Positions 10,917 through 20,065 of a stretch of 64,000 bases of DNA are shown here, piece after piece. The stretch is taken from the NCBI GenBank assembly GCA_918797485.1, contig CAKKNE010000006.1, positions 806,001-870,000 of the forward strand, given 5' to 3'. The position numbers and the translations under genes are program-made. Below the pieces are notes generated by a model. The model did not search any database. It worked only from the letters and a program-made list of their open reading frames with translations, and had not been told where the DNA came from. The first letter of the stretch is position 1. The number at the start of each line of letters is the position of its first letter. Source of the stretch: Pelagomonas calceolata. Taxonomy: Eukaryota > Sar > Pelagophyceae > Pelagomonadales > Pelagomonadaceae.

Positions 10917-11486
10917 ATGCTGCGTGTCGCTGCCCTAATGATCGCGAGCAGCGCCGCGCTCCGGGCCCCCGCGCGCGGCCCCAGGCTGAGCACGTGCAAC
11001 AAGCCCTGGAAGGGCTGCCCCGAGGAGGGCGGCGACCTCGGCGAGAAATTAGCTGGCTTCTTCGAGGCCATGGCCATGTACGACGACGACAAAAGCGGCA
11101 GCGCGTCCGCCTGGACCGGCGAGAACGGCCTCGACCGCGCTGCCTCCAAGGTATTCGCGACGAGCGTCGCCGCGACGATGGCGCGGCTCCAGCTCTACCA
11201 AAACGACGCGGCCAACGGCGGCGTCGACGAAGAAGAAGCGGCCCAGGGCTACCTCGGGCGGGCTCTCGTCAAGTTGCTTGCGATTTCGCTCGAAATTGTT
11301 GTGGGACTCTTCGTGTTCGGAAGGGTTATTCCGCGGTGCAGTAGCGCGGCGAAGGGCGCGGCCTGGCGCTCGTCCGTCGTCGGCTACCTGCTCTTTTGGC
11401 CAGAGATCGCCCTCGTGGCGGCGGCGGCGACTTCGGTCCGCGGCAGCAACTACACCATTACGAAAAGTTCCGAGCAAGACCAATGA
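10917..11486 (+). CDS. Small plastid- or secretory-type membrane protein, hypothetical
   Basis: 189 residues. The N-terminus (MLRVAALMIASSAALRAP) resembles a signal peptide with an AA-L-RAP junction typical of algal plastid preproteins. A middle acidic part (MYDDDKSGSASAW) has a loose EF-hand-like acidic cluster, but the loop is not convincing. Two hydrophobic stretches (ALVKLLAISLEIVVGLFVF and the segment around VVGYLLFWPEIALVAAA) are probable membrane helices. I do not recognise the family. It lies 245 bp after the E1 stop and 58 bp before the next start on the same strand. Confidence 0.6.
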   Translation: MLRVAALMIASSAALRAPARGPRLSTCNKPWKGCPEEGGDLGEKLAGFFEAMAMYDDDKSGSASAWTGENGLDRAASKVFATSVAATMARLQLYQNDAANGGVDEEEAAQGYLGRALVKLLAISLEIVVGLFVFGRVIPRCSSAAKGAAWRSSVVGYLLFWPEIALVAAAATSVRGSNYTITKSSEQDQ

Positions 11487-11544
11487 GTCTCCGAGCTCGT
11501 CAGTCCAAAGCCTTGAGCAGCGGCGCGTGCTCTCGGGCTACGTG

Positions 11545-12273
11545 ATGACCGACAGCAACATAAAAACGGCCGTCACGGCGTGGCTCGCGGACGCGACTGC
11601 TGCCGAGGCGACGTACGGCCACATTTCTACGTGGGGCACGTCGGGGGTGACCGACATGTCGTATTTGTTTTGCTCGGGTTATGATGCGACCCATCGGCCT
11701 CTCTGCAACAACGCCGCGTCGTCCTTTAACGAGGACATCGGCGCGTGGGACACCTCGGGCGTCAAGACCATGTACGCGATGTTCAGCTCAGCCTCGGTGT
11801 TCAACCAGGACATCGGTGATTGGGCGGTCGACGGCGTCACGAATATGAGCGAGATGTTTGTCTACGCCTCGGCCTTTAACCAGGACCTCAGTGGTTGGGC
11901 GGTCCACAGCGTCAGAAAAATGAAATTCATGTTCCACAGCGCCTCGGCCTTTAACCAGGACATAAGTGGTTGGGCGGTCGACAGCGTCACGGATATGTAC
12001 GCCATGTTCTACGAAGCTTCGGCCTTCGACCAGAACCTCGGCTGGTGCGCGGCCGACGGCGTGGACCTGGGCGCTGCGTTCGACGGCACTCCGTGCGCGT
12101 ACACGTGCGGCGTCGGAAGGGGCCAATTTTTGGCTGCGAGCGGCAGCTGCGAGTCCACTCCCGCGCCAACTGCTTACTGGGATGGCGTGCATCACACGGA
12201 CGTCAGCATCCGCACGGCCGTCGCGGCTTCAGGCGTCGGCGTCGCGCTCCTCGTGCTCGCGCTCGCCACGTGA
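11545..12273 (+). CDS. DUF285-repeat surface protein
   Basis: 242 residues from the ATG at 11545. Four to five copies of a roughly 25-residue repeat with the pattern SAFNQDI-GWAV-SVT-MYAMF match the DUF285/BspA-like leucine-rich-related repeat seen in Mycoplasma lipoproteins and greatly expanded in marine algae. The C-terminus is a hydrophobic tail (VGVALLVLALAT) that could be a membrane anchor or GPI signal. The start lacks a clear signal peptide; the frame is open further upstream over the previous gene, so the true start could be an unseen exon. Role unknown, probably cell surface or protein binding. Confidence 0.75.
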   Translation: MTDSNIKTAVTAWLADATAAEATYGHISTWGTSGVTDMSYLFCSGYDATHRPLCNNAASSFNEDIGAWDTSGVKTMYAMFSSASVFNQDIGDWAVDGVTNMSEMFVYASAFNQDLSGWAVHSVRKMKFMFHSASAFNQDISGWAVDSVTDMYAMFYEASAFDQNLGWCAADGVDLGAAFDGTPCAYTCGVGRGQFLAASGSCESTPAPTAYWDGVHHTDVSIRTAVAASGVGVALLVLALAT

Positions 12274-12543
12274 TCACCTCTCCCTTCCTCGCGCCGCCAA
12301 GTTCGAGGCGTCCCCGCAACAACTCGCCCCTGAACATATCCCCCCCCGTCGTAAAAAAATCGATTACTAGTACTATCACGCCGCAGTCGAACAACAAGAC
12401 ACACTTAGAAGACCCACTGGTCCGCGAGCGGCACGTAGCGCGTCGCGCCCCGCGCCTCGTCCGGCGACGTATAGCTCCGCGCCGCCTGGGGGGGGGGGGC
12501 GCCGTGCCGAGCCAGCAACTCCGGTGGATAAGTAGTAACATGA
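12274..12543. other. Intergenic, convergent ends
   Basis: 270 bp between two 3' ends. Contains a G-run at about 12488-12497 and AT-rich patches; no repeat or motif recognised. Confidence 0.4.
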
Positions 12544-14348
12544 TTAGATCTGGGGGCGCTCGACGCCGAACTCGGCCACGAGCCGGTCGATGCGCGCGTT
12601 GTCCGCGTGGAGCGGGATGCCGTTGACGCCGCGCGCCCTGATCAATTCGATCGCCGCGCGGGCCGCCGCCTGGTGCTCCTCCACGGCGTCCTCTCCAGTG
12701 GTCACGCTTCGAATGATGGCCACGGCGTCGTCGTCTGTCGGAGCGTGGACGGCCCGGGCGGCCCGGAACCGGGCCAGCATGGCCGGATCTGCCCTCACGA
12801 TCTCCCCGAACCGCCGGGCTTCGGCCATAAGCCTTTCCTCCTCGGCCCGCAAGTCTGGCACGTCCTCGACGCCAAATTCGGCCGCGAGGCGGTCGATGAG
12901 CGCAATACTCCCTATCGTATGTTCCATGCCGGCGCCGAGGTTGCCGCGGCTGGCGAGATCGTCGATCGCCACACGCGCGGCAGCTCGTTGCTCGTCGACG
13001 TCGTCGAAGGCGCTCCGGATGGCAGCCACCGCGGCATCATCTGTCTCCGCCGCGATCGCGGCATCAGCGGCAGCCGAGACTGCCGCTATATCTATGCCAT
13101 CGTCCTCCTCATCATCCGCCTGGGCCTGGGCGCCCGCCTGCGCTCGAGCTTCGTGCTCGCGCTGGAACTCCCGGAATTCATCCTCGTAGACCTCAAATAT
13201 CCGATCGGCGACCGGCGCGACTTCTGCTAGTGTAAAAGACGTCATGGCCTCGAGCTCCGGACGCCAAGCCGGCGTCAGCTTGAGATTGCGACGAGCAACT
13301 AACAACACCGCAGCAGCCAATTTGGCGGAAGGTACTTTATCCCCAGAGAACTCTCTATGTTGCAAACACATGCTACAAAAGAAGCAACACCATTTTTGCA
13401 CATACAAAAACAATCGTTCCACTCGTACCTCATCATTGACCGGCTGGTTCCGGTGGTGGTCCGCCAGCACGTCTGTACTTTCGGGATACAGGGGTCTTTT
13501 ACTGACGTATATCCGTAAGAAATGTAAGGGTGTTGGGGCTAGTATTCTCCACCCTATATGTTGCCTGACGTATAATTCACACTCCCTCGCATCACTCTGG
13601 CGGCACTGCTGCGCAAATAAGTCCGGCACGGCCTTCTCTAGTAGTGCTGAAGAGGGCTCTTGTACGTTGTGAGCGTCCGCCGCCACTCTGAGAGCTCCAA
13701 CACACAGATAGGCCGCTCTACTTCTTAGGGTTTTGGCCGTCCAGGCCTTTTCGTCTGAAGAAGCGTGCGGCAGCAGCCAGATCAGGTCCACGAGCTTCGC
13801 CGCCTGTGTGTGATATGTATCGAGTCGCGATCTCGCCCGAAATGCGCTCAAAATCATGAGACCACTCACGGCCTCGTCTGACGGAGGCGAGTCGCGTCGA
13901 TGGCGTATGATCTCAGAAAGGCCACGGGACGCCGCAATCAGACGTGATGAGCTACGACTAACTGCAATTCGCACCGCTCCGCGAGACCGTGCAGCGAGTC
14001 GACGACGGCCCGCCGGTACTGGTTCCACCACCTGCTTTGACATGGTCTAGCTCCAGTGGGAGGGCCCTTCTCCTGGACGGGTACCTCGTTGCGAATAGCT
14101 CGATCTACAAGTGCTAGAGTCGTCTCGAGGGGCTCTTCATCAATAATCGCATGCTGCAACACTCGAATAATCACGGAATGGGGCATCGCATTCCTCAAAC
14201 ATCTCAATGTGGCCGACGCGAGCTGCCTTTCTGATAATGGTAACAAGTGGCCCCACGATCCGAGGGCGCCCGGCTGCCTCGTTAATAGCCGCGCGGGCGT
14301 CGGCGCGGGCGGGCTTTCTCCTAATAAGAGTTTGGCGGGGTCGTTCAT
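12544..14348 (-). CDS. Cyclin-like protein with duplicated C-terminal module
   Basis: Two exons (14348-13944 and 13803-12544) give 554 residues in phase 0. The cyclin box spans the join: YRRAVVDSLHGLAERCELQ from exon 1 continues into AAKLVDLIWLLPHA and later LAPTPLHFLRIYV, then a second-fold helix set (KVPSAKLAAAVLLVARR) ending in LEAMTSF. It probably binds a CDK. The C-terminal 160 residues hold two diverged copies of a module starting D-AVAIIRS and ending IDRL-AEFGVE; these I do not recognise. The start ATG at 14348 follows a run of A residues. Subclass not assignable. Confidence 0.75.
13804..13943 (-). mobile_element. Introner-type intron, 140 nt
   Basis: The minus-strand start is GTCTGATT and the end is CACACACAG before GCGGCGAAG, a phase-0 join inside the cyclin box. 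It contains TACGCCATCGACGCGACTCG. No matching 8-bp flank is obvious, so it may be older. Confidence 0.7.
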
Positions 14349-14837
14349 TTTTTTTTCCTAGCGTCGACGGCGTGCTCACGCGCGTGTTCCGCGGCGCCGC
14401 GTCCAGTCGCGCCGACGGGGGGCTGTTTTGGTTTTGCGTCTGTAGCGCGTCTGCTGAGCCGCGCGGGCTGGATTTTTCGCTGCAGGCGTTGAGTGTTGGT
14501 AGTTTGCTAAAGTTTTCACTGTGTAACTCTTCCAGCGGAGCTGAGCTTCGAGCCAAAATGGTGCCCGAGGCGCTTTGCTAGTGCCTTACCCTACGCTAGC
14601 TCTGCATCGCGCCGCGGACTCGCTTTTGTCGCACTAGTGGCCCCTGCTGCCCTAAGGAGCGTCCAGGAATACGATTATAAGACACGGCTGCTGCGTGAGC
14701 CCTGACACCCGCCCCGCGTGCGAAGAGGCTCGGTAGCCATAAGCTAAGGAAGCTCGCCGCCGCCGCGACGCGCCGCGAGCCGCGCGCCAGGCGCCTGCGC
14801 ATTGCTCAGCACCAGACGCCGGAGACGCTAGACGACG
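14349..14837. promoter_or_regulatory. Shared upstream region, cyclin-like and RRM genes
   Basis: 489 bp between divergent starts. It holds the GCTAGTGCCTTAC...GCTAGC box at 14577-14600, about 240 bp from the plus-strand ATG and 230 bp from the minus-strand one. Confidence 0.5.
14577..14600 (+). promoter_or_regulatory. GCTAGTG...GCTAGC box
   Basis: GCTAGTGCCTTAC followed by CGCTAGC, one of about a dozen intergenic copies. Lies between divergent starts at 14348 and 14838. Confidence 0.5.
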
Positions 14838-16565
14838 ATGTACGGCGGAGGCTACGGCCGGCCCCCGCCCCAGCAGTACGGCTACGGCCAGCCCCAGTAC
14901 GGAGCCCCACCACCCCAGTACAACTACCCACCGCAACAATACGGGGCGCCGCCGCCCCCGCAATACGGCCAGGGCGCCTACGGCTACGGAGTACAACCAC
15001 CGATCGCCCCCAAAGTACCAACAGGTAAGATTGAGGATGTGAAGTCGTTATGGTTGGGCGAGGTGCAGCCGGACTGGACCGAGGAGTACGTGCGTTCCAT
15101 CTACGCCGAGTGCGGGAAAAGATTTAACGTGAAACTTTTGAGGGACCGCGCGACGGGCCAATCGCAAGGTTATGGATTTTTGGAGTTCGAGAGCCACAAA
15201 GACGCCGAGGAGGTCCTCAACCTCTACCGAGATAAACCAATACCAGGAACACCTTTTAAATGCGCCTTGAAGTGGGGCGGCGGCCACGGCAACGCGCCGG
15301 CCAAGAACTCGGAGTGGCGGGCCCATACGCCTGCTGGGTACTCTGGTCCTCCAGTACAAACTGATTTCAGCATTTTTGTCGGCGATCTGGACTACAACGT
15401 GACCGAGGAGACGCTGCACAACACCTTCGCGAAGAAGTACCAGTCGATTATCTCCACTAAATTAGTCGTAGACATGTCTACTGGATTATCGAAAGGCTTC
15501 GCGTTCATCAAATTCTCCTCGTCAAATGACCGGGACAAGGCCATGAACGAGATGCACGGCCAATATGTGGGCGAGCGGGCCATTCGCGTCACTCTAGCTA
15601 CTACAAGGGAAGAGCGAGAAAGGGAAGCGAAGATGCGCGGCGAGCAGCAGTTCTACGATCCCTCTCGCGTCCATGCTCCTCGCGCGACCGAAGAAGGCGA
15701 GAACACGTGTGTCTTCGTCGGTGGTTTAGATGAAAGCGTTTCTCCAGACATGCTGCGGCACCACTTCGGGTTACTTGGTGATATTGCCTACATTAGGATC
15801 CCTCCGGGGCGAGGGTGCGGCTTTGTGGGGTTCGTGCATCGCAAGAACGCGGAAGCTGCAATCTCTACCTTACAGGGTTTGAGAATTAACGGCTATAAAG
15901 TAAGATTGTCGTGGGGTTCCATGAGGCAAGGGCCGAAGAACGCCAGAGTCGCGCAACAAGCTGCCGCTGCTCGCGCCGCGGCGCTGGCGGGCAAACCTTT
16001 AACATCGCAAGCGAGGGAGCTCCTCGGCCAGACGGCCGGAGGCATCTTGCCGATGGTGACGCAGATAAAAAAGGAGCGGAAAACGCCCTTCGGGACCCTC
16101 ACGAACGACTACGTCGAGAAGCTACCTGAACCTAGACAACCGTGGCCGCCGCCTCCGTCATCTGCAGCTCAAGCTGTGGTGCCGCCTCCTTTACCTCCCA
16201 AGAAGGCTACCGTATCAGTACCTGTCTCGCCGTATGTCGCTCAATTGAAAGCACGATATGACGCCTACAACGCCGCCGGCGGGAAGCCTACCGTTGCCAA
16301 GGAGACTGATACCGTGGAACGGGCGCCGGGCGCGGCCTTCTCACTCGCTTCGCGACGCTCTGAGAGACCAGCGAAAGCGCCTCGTTTACAAGGCGATGTA
16401 CTAGATGAGGAGAACCGTCTCTATGCGACGAACGTGCTCAAGCCCTCTCTCCTATCTCTGAGTGCCGCCTTTTTAGCGGTACCACGACCTAAACCAGCCG
16501 TCGACGCGTCGGATCCGGTGAAGGCGACGCCCATGGAGACGTTCCTAGCTAAAGAAGCGAAGTAA
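14838..16565 (+). CDS. Three-RRM RNA-binding protein, NAM8/TIA-1/RBP45 type
   Basis: 575 residues, single exon. An N-terminal Y/G/P/Q-rich region (QQYGYGQPQYGAPPP) is followed by RRM1 near 68-150 (RNP1-like GQSQGYGFLEF), RRM2 near 175-255 (SIFVGDLDYNV, GLSKGFAFIKF) and RRM3 near 290-360 (CVFVGGLDESV, GCGFVGFVHR). This order and the long second RRM match yeast Nam8, animal TIA-1 and plant RBP45/47, which bind U-rich pre-mRNA or mRNA and act in 5' splice-site choice or stress granules. The tail is A- and P-rich. A splicing role would suit an organism rich in new introns, but that is only a suggestion. It ends 11 bp before the convergent UPRT gene. Confidence 0.9.
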   Translation: MYGGGYGRPPPQQYGYGQPQYGAPPPQYNYPPQQYGAPPPPQYGQGAYGYGVQPPIAPKVPTGKIEDVKSLWLGEVQPDWTEEYVRSIYAECGKRFNVKLLRDRATGQSQGYGFLEFESHKDAEEVLNLYRDKPIPGTPFKCALKWGGGHGNAPAKNSEWRAHTPAGYSGPPVQTDFSIFVGDLDYNVTEETLHNTFAKKYQSIISTKLVVDMSTGLSKGFAFIKFSSSNDRDKAMNEMHGQYVGERAIRVTLATTREEREREAKMRGEQQFYDPSRVHAPRATEEGENTCVFVGGLDESVSPDMLRHHFGLLGDIAYIRIPPGRGCGFVGFVHRKNAEAAISTLQGLRINGYKVRLSWGSMRQGPKNARVAQQAAAARAAALAGKPLTSQARELLGQTAGGILPMVTQIKKERKTPFGTLTNDYVEKLPEPRQPWPPPPSSAAQAVVPPPLPPKKATVSVPVSPYVAQLKARYDAYNAAGGKPTVAKETDTVERAPGAAFSLASRRSERPAKAPRLQGDVLDEENRLYATNVLKPSLLSLSAAFLAVPRPKPAVDASDPVKATPMETFLAKEAK

Positions 16566-16576
16566 TACACAAACTT

Positions 16577-17272
16577 TTAGTCACAGCCCCAGAGCCCCTC
16601 ACTATACCCGAACGTGCCGAAGTAGCGGTCGCCGAAGTCTCCCAGCCCGGGCACGATGAACTTCTGGTCGTTCAGCCCCGCGTCGACGGCGCACGTCACG
16701 ATCTTCACGTCTGGGGCCTCGCTCGCCAAACGCCGCAAACCCTCCGGACAACTCACGACGTTCGCGAAGACTACTCGCTCGTCCCGGACGCCCGCCTGCC
16801 GGAGCACGCCGAGGGCCATCATCGCGGAGCCGCCCGTCGCGAGCATCGGGTCGCACAAGACGACGTTTTTCTCTCCGATGCCCGGCGGCAGCTTGCTGTA
16901 AAGTAACGACGGCAGAGCCGTCTCCTCGTCGCGTTGTACTAATATTTTTGCGGTGCCGGCGCCCGGGCAAACGCGCCGCACGGCCTCCTGGAGGATGCCG
17001 CCGCTCCGCACAATGTCGACAACGACGACGTCGCCGTCGGGCGGACAGATCATTCCCGTCGTCGGCCCGCAAGGCGTCATTATCGGTGCGTTGTCCAGGA
17101 CGTCCGGGAGCAGCGCCAGCGCTTCCTCAGCCAGGATCGAGCACAGTCGGTCCGCCGCGGCGACAAATGCTTGTTGCGTCGTCCCTTTGGCGCGCAGCGT
17201 CGTGAGCAGCATGCGTAGGGCGCGGCTTTCGAGCCGTATGGCATTCTTGTTGTACTGCTTCGCGTGTTCCAT
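16577..17272 (-). CDS. upp: Uracil phosphoribosyltransferase
   Basis: 231 residues, single exon. The PRPP-binding loop VVLCDPMLATGGSAMMAL and the uracil-binding C-terminus KFIVPGLGDFGDRYFGT are intact. It makes UMP from uracil and PRPP in pyrimidine salvage, probably in the cytosol as no clear targeting peptide is seen (start MEHAKQYNKNAIRLES). The length fits stand-alone UPRT, rather than the uridine kinase-UPRT fusion of plants. Overlaps nothing; 228 bp upstream lies the divergent TenA-like gene. Confidence 0.93.
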   Translation of the reverse strand: MEHAKQYNKNAIRLESRALRMLLTTLRAKGTTQQAFVAAADRLCSILAEEALALLPDVLDNAPIMTPCGPTTGMICPPDGDVVVVDIVRSGGILQEAVRRVCPGAGTAKILVQRDEETALPSLLYSKLPPGIGEKNVVLCDPMLATGGSAMMALGVLRQAGVRDERVVFANVVSCPEGLRRLASEAPDVKIVTCAVDAGLNDQKFIVPGLGDFGDRYFGTFGYSEGLWGCD

Positions 17273-17500
17273 CTTGATTAACGATTTATGCGCTCGATAT
17301 TCAGCGGCCTCGCAGGGCTGCGCGCGCCGCGCCGCTGGGGCCCAAAAGCTCTGGAGAGGCGCGTGTGGTACCCGAGGCCACCCTGATTAATTCTGGGCGT
17401 CAGCGGGGACGAATGCGCTGAGCTAGAGCCGACCTGTGCCAGGTGCTCTCCAGGCTCTCCCTGCTGTAAAGGCCAAAAACTCACCGCCAGCACCGCACAA

Positions 17501-18214
17501 ATGCTGATGCGCGCGATTGTTGCTTTGCAGCTCGCGGCGGGCATCGCTGCGGCGCCGCAGACCACAACAGAATGGCTGCGCAGCGAGGCGGGAAGCGTCT
17601 GGACCAGCATCACCACAGACCCATTTGTGCACCAGCTCGCCGACGGGACGTTGCCGAACGCGACGTTGGCGCGGTATTTAGTCCAGGATCATAAATTTGT
17701 GGATGCTTTCATGGTTTTGCTCGCGAGCATGGTGGCCCACGCGCCGACGCTCGAGGACCGCGTGCCGGGCGCCAGATTTCTCGGCCTGATCGCCGGCGAC
17801 GAGAACAGCTACTTCCTACGCTCATTCGACGCGCTCGGCCTGTCGGAAGCCGAAATAAATGCGCCGCCCGCACCGGTCACGAAGCGCTTCGACGCCCTGA
17901 TGCGGAGCGCGGCGGCCTCGGGCAAGCTCCACGAGATGCTCGCCGTTTTAGTGGTAGCTGAGTGGAGCTACCTCACCTGGGGCGAAGCGGCAAAGCCCGT
18001 CGCCGGCCTCTCGTGGCTCCACCTCGAGTGGATCGACCTGCACCGCGGCGACTACTTCGCGAGCGTCATCGCGTACCTGCGCGGCCAGCTCGACGCGCTC
18101 GAGCTGACGGCGGCGCAGCGTGGCGAGGCGCGGGCCGCGTTCCTCGAGGCCGTCGCCTGCGAGAAGGCGTTCTGGGAGATGGCCCGCAACGGGGATGGTG
18201 GCGGCGAGCTCTGA
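17501..18214 (+). CDS. TenA/THI-4 family protein, TenA_E type
   Basis: 237 residues. All-alpha TenA features: FVHQLADGTLPNATLARYLVQD near 42-62, and the terminal ACEKAFWEMA with the conserved Glu. At the place of the TenA nucleophilic Cys the sequence reads VVAEWSYLTW, so Glu154 replaces it; this defines the TenA_E group, which salvages thiamin pyrimidine breakdown products. The first 18 residues (MLMRAIVALQLAAGIAAA) form a signal peptide, so the protein enters the secretory or plastid route. A second ATG two codons later would do equally well. Confidence 0.85.
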   Translation: MLMRAIVALQLAAGIAAAPQTTTEWLRSEAGSVWTSITTDPFVHQLADGTLPNATLARYLVQDHKFVDAFMVLLASMVAHAPTLEDRVPGARFLGLIAGDENSYFLRSFDALGLSEAEINAPPAPVTKRFDALMRSAAASGKLHEMLAVLVVAEWSYLTWGEAAKPVAGLSWLHLEWIDLHRGDYFASVIAYLRGQLDALELTAAQRGEARAAFLEAVACEKAFWEMARNGDGGGEL

Positions 18215-18258
18215 GAGATTGTCTAATGTGCAAGTTTTAAGGTTAGTAGTAGGTCTGC

Positions 18259-18747
18259 TCACGTCGAGTGCGTCGTCGGGGACGCCGTCGCCGCGGCGGC
18301 CTCCTCGTGCTCCTCCGCGCCGGACGCTGAATCGTAATCACTGGTGTACATGCGCTGGGGAACGGCCTCTGGATCGGTTCGCTTGAGGCCGATCGCGGCG
18401 GGACCCTCCAGGACAAAATCGGCGATCCGCATCTCTACGGCGACGTCGGCCGGGAAATCTTCGCCGTAGCCCAAGATGCCCGGCGGTCCTTGAGTGTGGA
18501 GTCGCTGGAGCGTCGCCGCCCATTCGTCGGAGGTCTGGCCCGAGAGGCTCGCGAGGGCCGAGTCCCAGATGTTGCGCTGGCGGATACACGCTGCAGTCTT
18601 GTGCGCCATCATTTCGCAGGTCAGCGTGTGGCCCACGCCGTTGGGGACGATCGGAATCGTGGGAAAACTTTCGCACGGCGGCTCGCTCGTACTGACGCGC
18701 GCCGAAACTCCCGTTCGGTCGTAGACAATCCCGACGCTACAAAACAA
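18259..18747 (-). CDS. Hypothetical protein, probably 5'-truncated
   Basis: An open frame of 162 codons with protein-like composition (HTLTCEMMAHKTAACIRQR; GPPGILGYGEDFPADVAVEM). There is no ATG at its 5' end; the first in-frame ATG is near 18629 inside CEMMAHK. The 5' edge near 18740 coincides with a fragment of a TPR gene on the other strand, so this may be a gene cut by a rearrangement, or an exon whose upstream partner is not visible (TTGTTTTGTAG just upstream could be a 3' splice site). Family not recognised. The C-terminus is Glu/Ala/Ser/Thr-rich. Confidence 0.4.
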   Translation of the reverse strand: MFCSVGIVYDRTGVSARVSTSEPPCESFPTIPIVPNGVGHTLTCEMMAHKTAACIRQRNIWDSALASLSGQTSDEWAATLQRLHTQGPPGILGYGEDFPADVAVEMRIADFVLEGPAAIGLKRTDPEAVPQRMYTSDYDSASGAEEHEEAAAATASPTTHST

Positions 18748-18912
18748 GACCTACGCGGAGCCAAAGGAGAGCTCGAGGATCTATTGCGGACGACGCGCCG
18801 CGTGTTTGGTACATCTCATCCGCGGTTTGAGATTGTCCAGGACGCCATAGAGAAGGCAAATGAGAATATCGAGACTCGGAGGGCAAATGTACGACTAAGT
18901 CTCGGAATCTAG
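18741..18912 (+). pseudogene. C-terminal fragment of TPR (kinesin-light-chain-like) gene
   Basis: The frame reads LEDLLRTTRRVFGTSHPRFE and continues to a stop at 18912. LEDxxRTxRRVxGxxHP is the signature of the last repeat in a large TPR family I associate with Aureococcus-like algae. No upstream repeats are present, and the fragment begins where the minus-strand hypothetical frame begins. The N-terminal half of the same kind of gene occurs separately at 25949-26251. Probably non-functional. Confidence 0.55.
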
Positions 18913-18927
18913 ATAAACAAAAATACA

Positions 18928-19641
18928 TCACAACACCCCGTCGACACGCCCCCCATGAATAAGCTCCGCCACAACACCTGCCAGCGCCGTGATCGCGCCG
19001 TTGCAGAACTCCAGTTTCTTGAGCTCGCGCGGCGCGACCCAGCGCGACCCCGCGGCCTCGTCGTCGAACTGGAGCGGAGCGTCGCTCGGGATGCGGTAGA
19101 AGAAGAGCGCCGTTGCCTGGAGGTCTCTGCGCGCGACGTCGTCGTACGCCACCTTCACGAGGTACGACGTGCCCGGCGCCAGATTGATTAACCCAGGGTC
19201 GTCATCATCTATGCTCAGGCCCAGTTCTTCCCTCAAAGCTCTCGCTGCCGTCGTCCGCCAGGGCTCCTCGGGGTTCGAGTGTTCGCCGACGAGGCCCCAG
19301 GCGCCCGGACACGTCTTCATTTTCATTGAGCGGTGCAGGAGCAGGATCTCGTCGCCGTGTGCGCCGCGCCTGGCCACAGCGAGCCATAGCCCGCGGTGAA
19401 ACAGCCCTTCCGCGTGCGCGGTGCTAATTGGGACGGTGGTTTTTCGCGAGACGATGCGCGCGTCGTCCAGCTGGTCCAGGTTATGCATGCCTTCGAAATC
19501 AACCCAGTTATTGCGGCCGTCATAGCTGTAAATTGCTACGTCCGGGTGATGCTCATCGCTTGTGTGCCACAGCCGCACGAAGACGAGCAAGCATGTCAGG
19601 AACGCGGCGGCGGCTCGCGTTGAACGGTTGAGCCTCGCCAT
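18928..19641 (-). CDS. Nudix hydrolase, membrane-anchored or secretory
   Basis: 237 residues. An N-terminal hydrophobic segment (AAAFLTCLLVFVRLW) suggests a signal anchor. The Nudix core reads GAWGLVGEHSNPEEP then ARALREELGL; compared with the Nudix box GX5EX7REUXEEXGU there is one extra residue in the first spacer and the first Glu of REUXEE is Ala, while the metal-binding EE pair is kept. The flanks (LLLHRSMKMKTCPGAW; SRWVAPRELKKLEF) resemble isopentenyl-diphosphate isomerase-like Nudix proteins. Substrate unknown. Confidence 0.8.
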   Translation of the reverse strand: MARLNRSTRAAAAFLTCLLVFVRLWHTSDEHHPDVAIYSYDGRNNWVDFEGMHNLDQLDDARIVSRKTTVPISTAHAEGLFHRGLWLAVARRGAHGDEILLLHRSMKMKTCPGAWGLVGEHSNPEEPWRTTAARALREELGLSIDDDDPGLINLAPGTSYLVKVAYDDVARRDLQATALFFYRIPSDAPLQFDDEAAGSRWVAPRELKKLEFCNGAITALAGVVAELIHGGRVDGVL

Positions 19642-20065
19642 TGATGCTTCGCTCCAACGCGCGCCGCTTTAGCTTGTTTCACTGCCAGCACTCATTGGCA
19701 CTGCTGCTGGCCCTCTAGCAATACGTAAGCGATTGATCGATCGTGGTCTGATTTGTACCGTCACAGTGCACTACTTTCGTGCCTTTGGCTTGATCGTCAA
19801 GCCCTGCTTTGCGCTTTGCGCCTCGCGCTCGGGGCTAGCGGTGTAAGACACTAGCAAGCAAGCAGGCTCGAGCGCAGCGCAGCAAACACCGGCGCCAGAA
19901 CCCGTGCGGCACGCCTGTGCATGCATTTGTAGCCCTCCGGTGCGCACAACTCGCTGCGAACGGCTGAAAGCGCGCGTAGCACAAGCCACGTCTCGGAGAG
20001 CCCCTGCAAGCTCAGGCGGCAGCGCTGCGCCATCACGCCGGCGCCGCGCGGCGGACCGTCGAAAC
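19642..20065. promoter_or_regulatory. Shared upstream region, Nudix and PPR-SMR genes
   Basis: 424 bp between divergent starts. It carries the GCTAGC...CTAGC box at 19834-19855 and short AGCAAGCAAGC repeats beside it. Confidence 0.45.
19834..19855 (-). promoter_or_regulatory. GCTAGTG...GCTAGC box
   Basis: On the minus strand it reads GCTAGTGTCTTACACC then GCTAGC. It is about 195 bp upstream of the Nudix ATG and 210 bp upstream of the PPR-SMR ATG. Confidence 0.55.

Noticed and set aside
14632-14660. Additional GCTAGTG-like sequence CACTAGTGGCCCCTGC
   Set aside because: Matches only ACTAGTG and lacks the CTTAC core and right half.
19712-19735. CTCTAGCAATACGTAAGC as a further promoter box
   Set aside because: Only CTAGC and GTAAG are shared, with different spacing.
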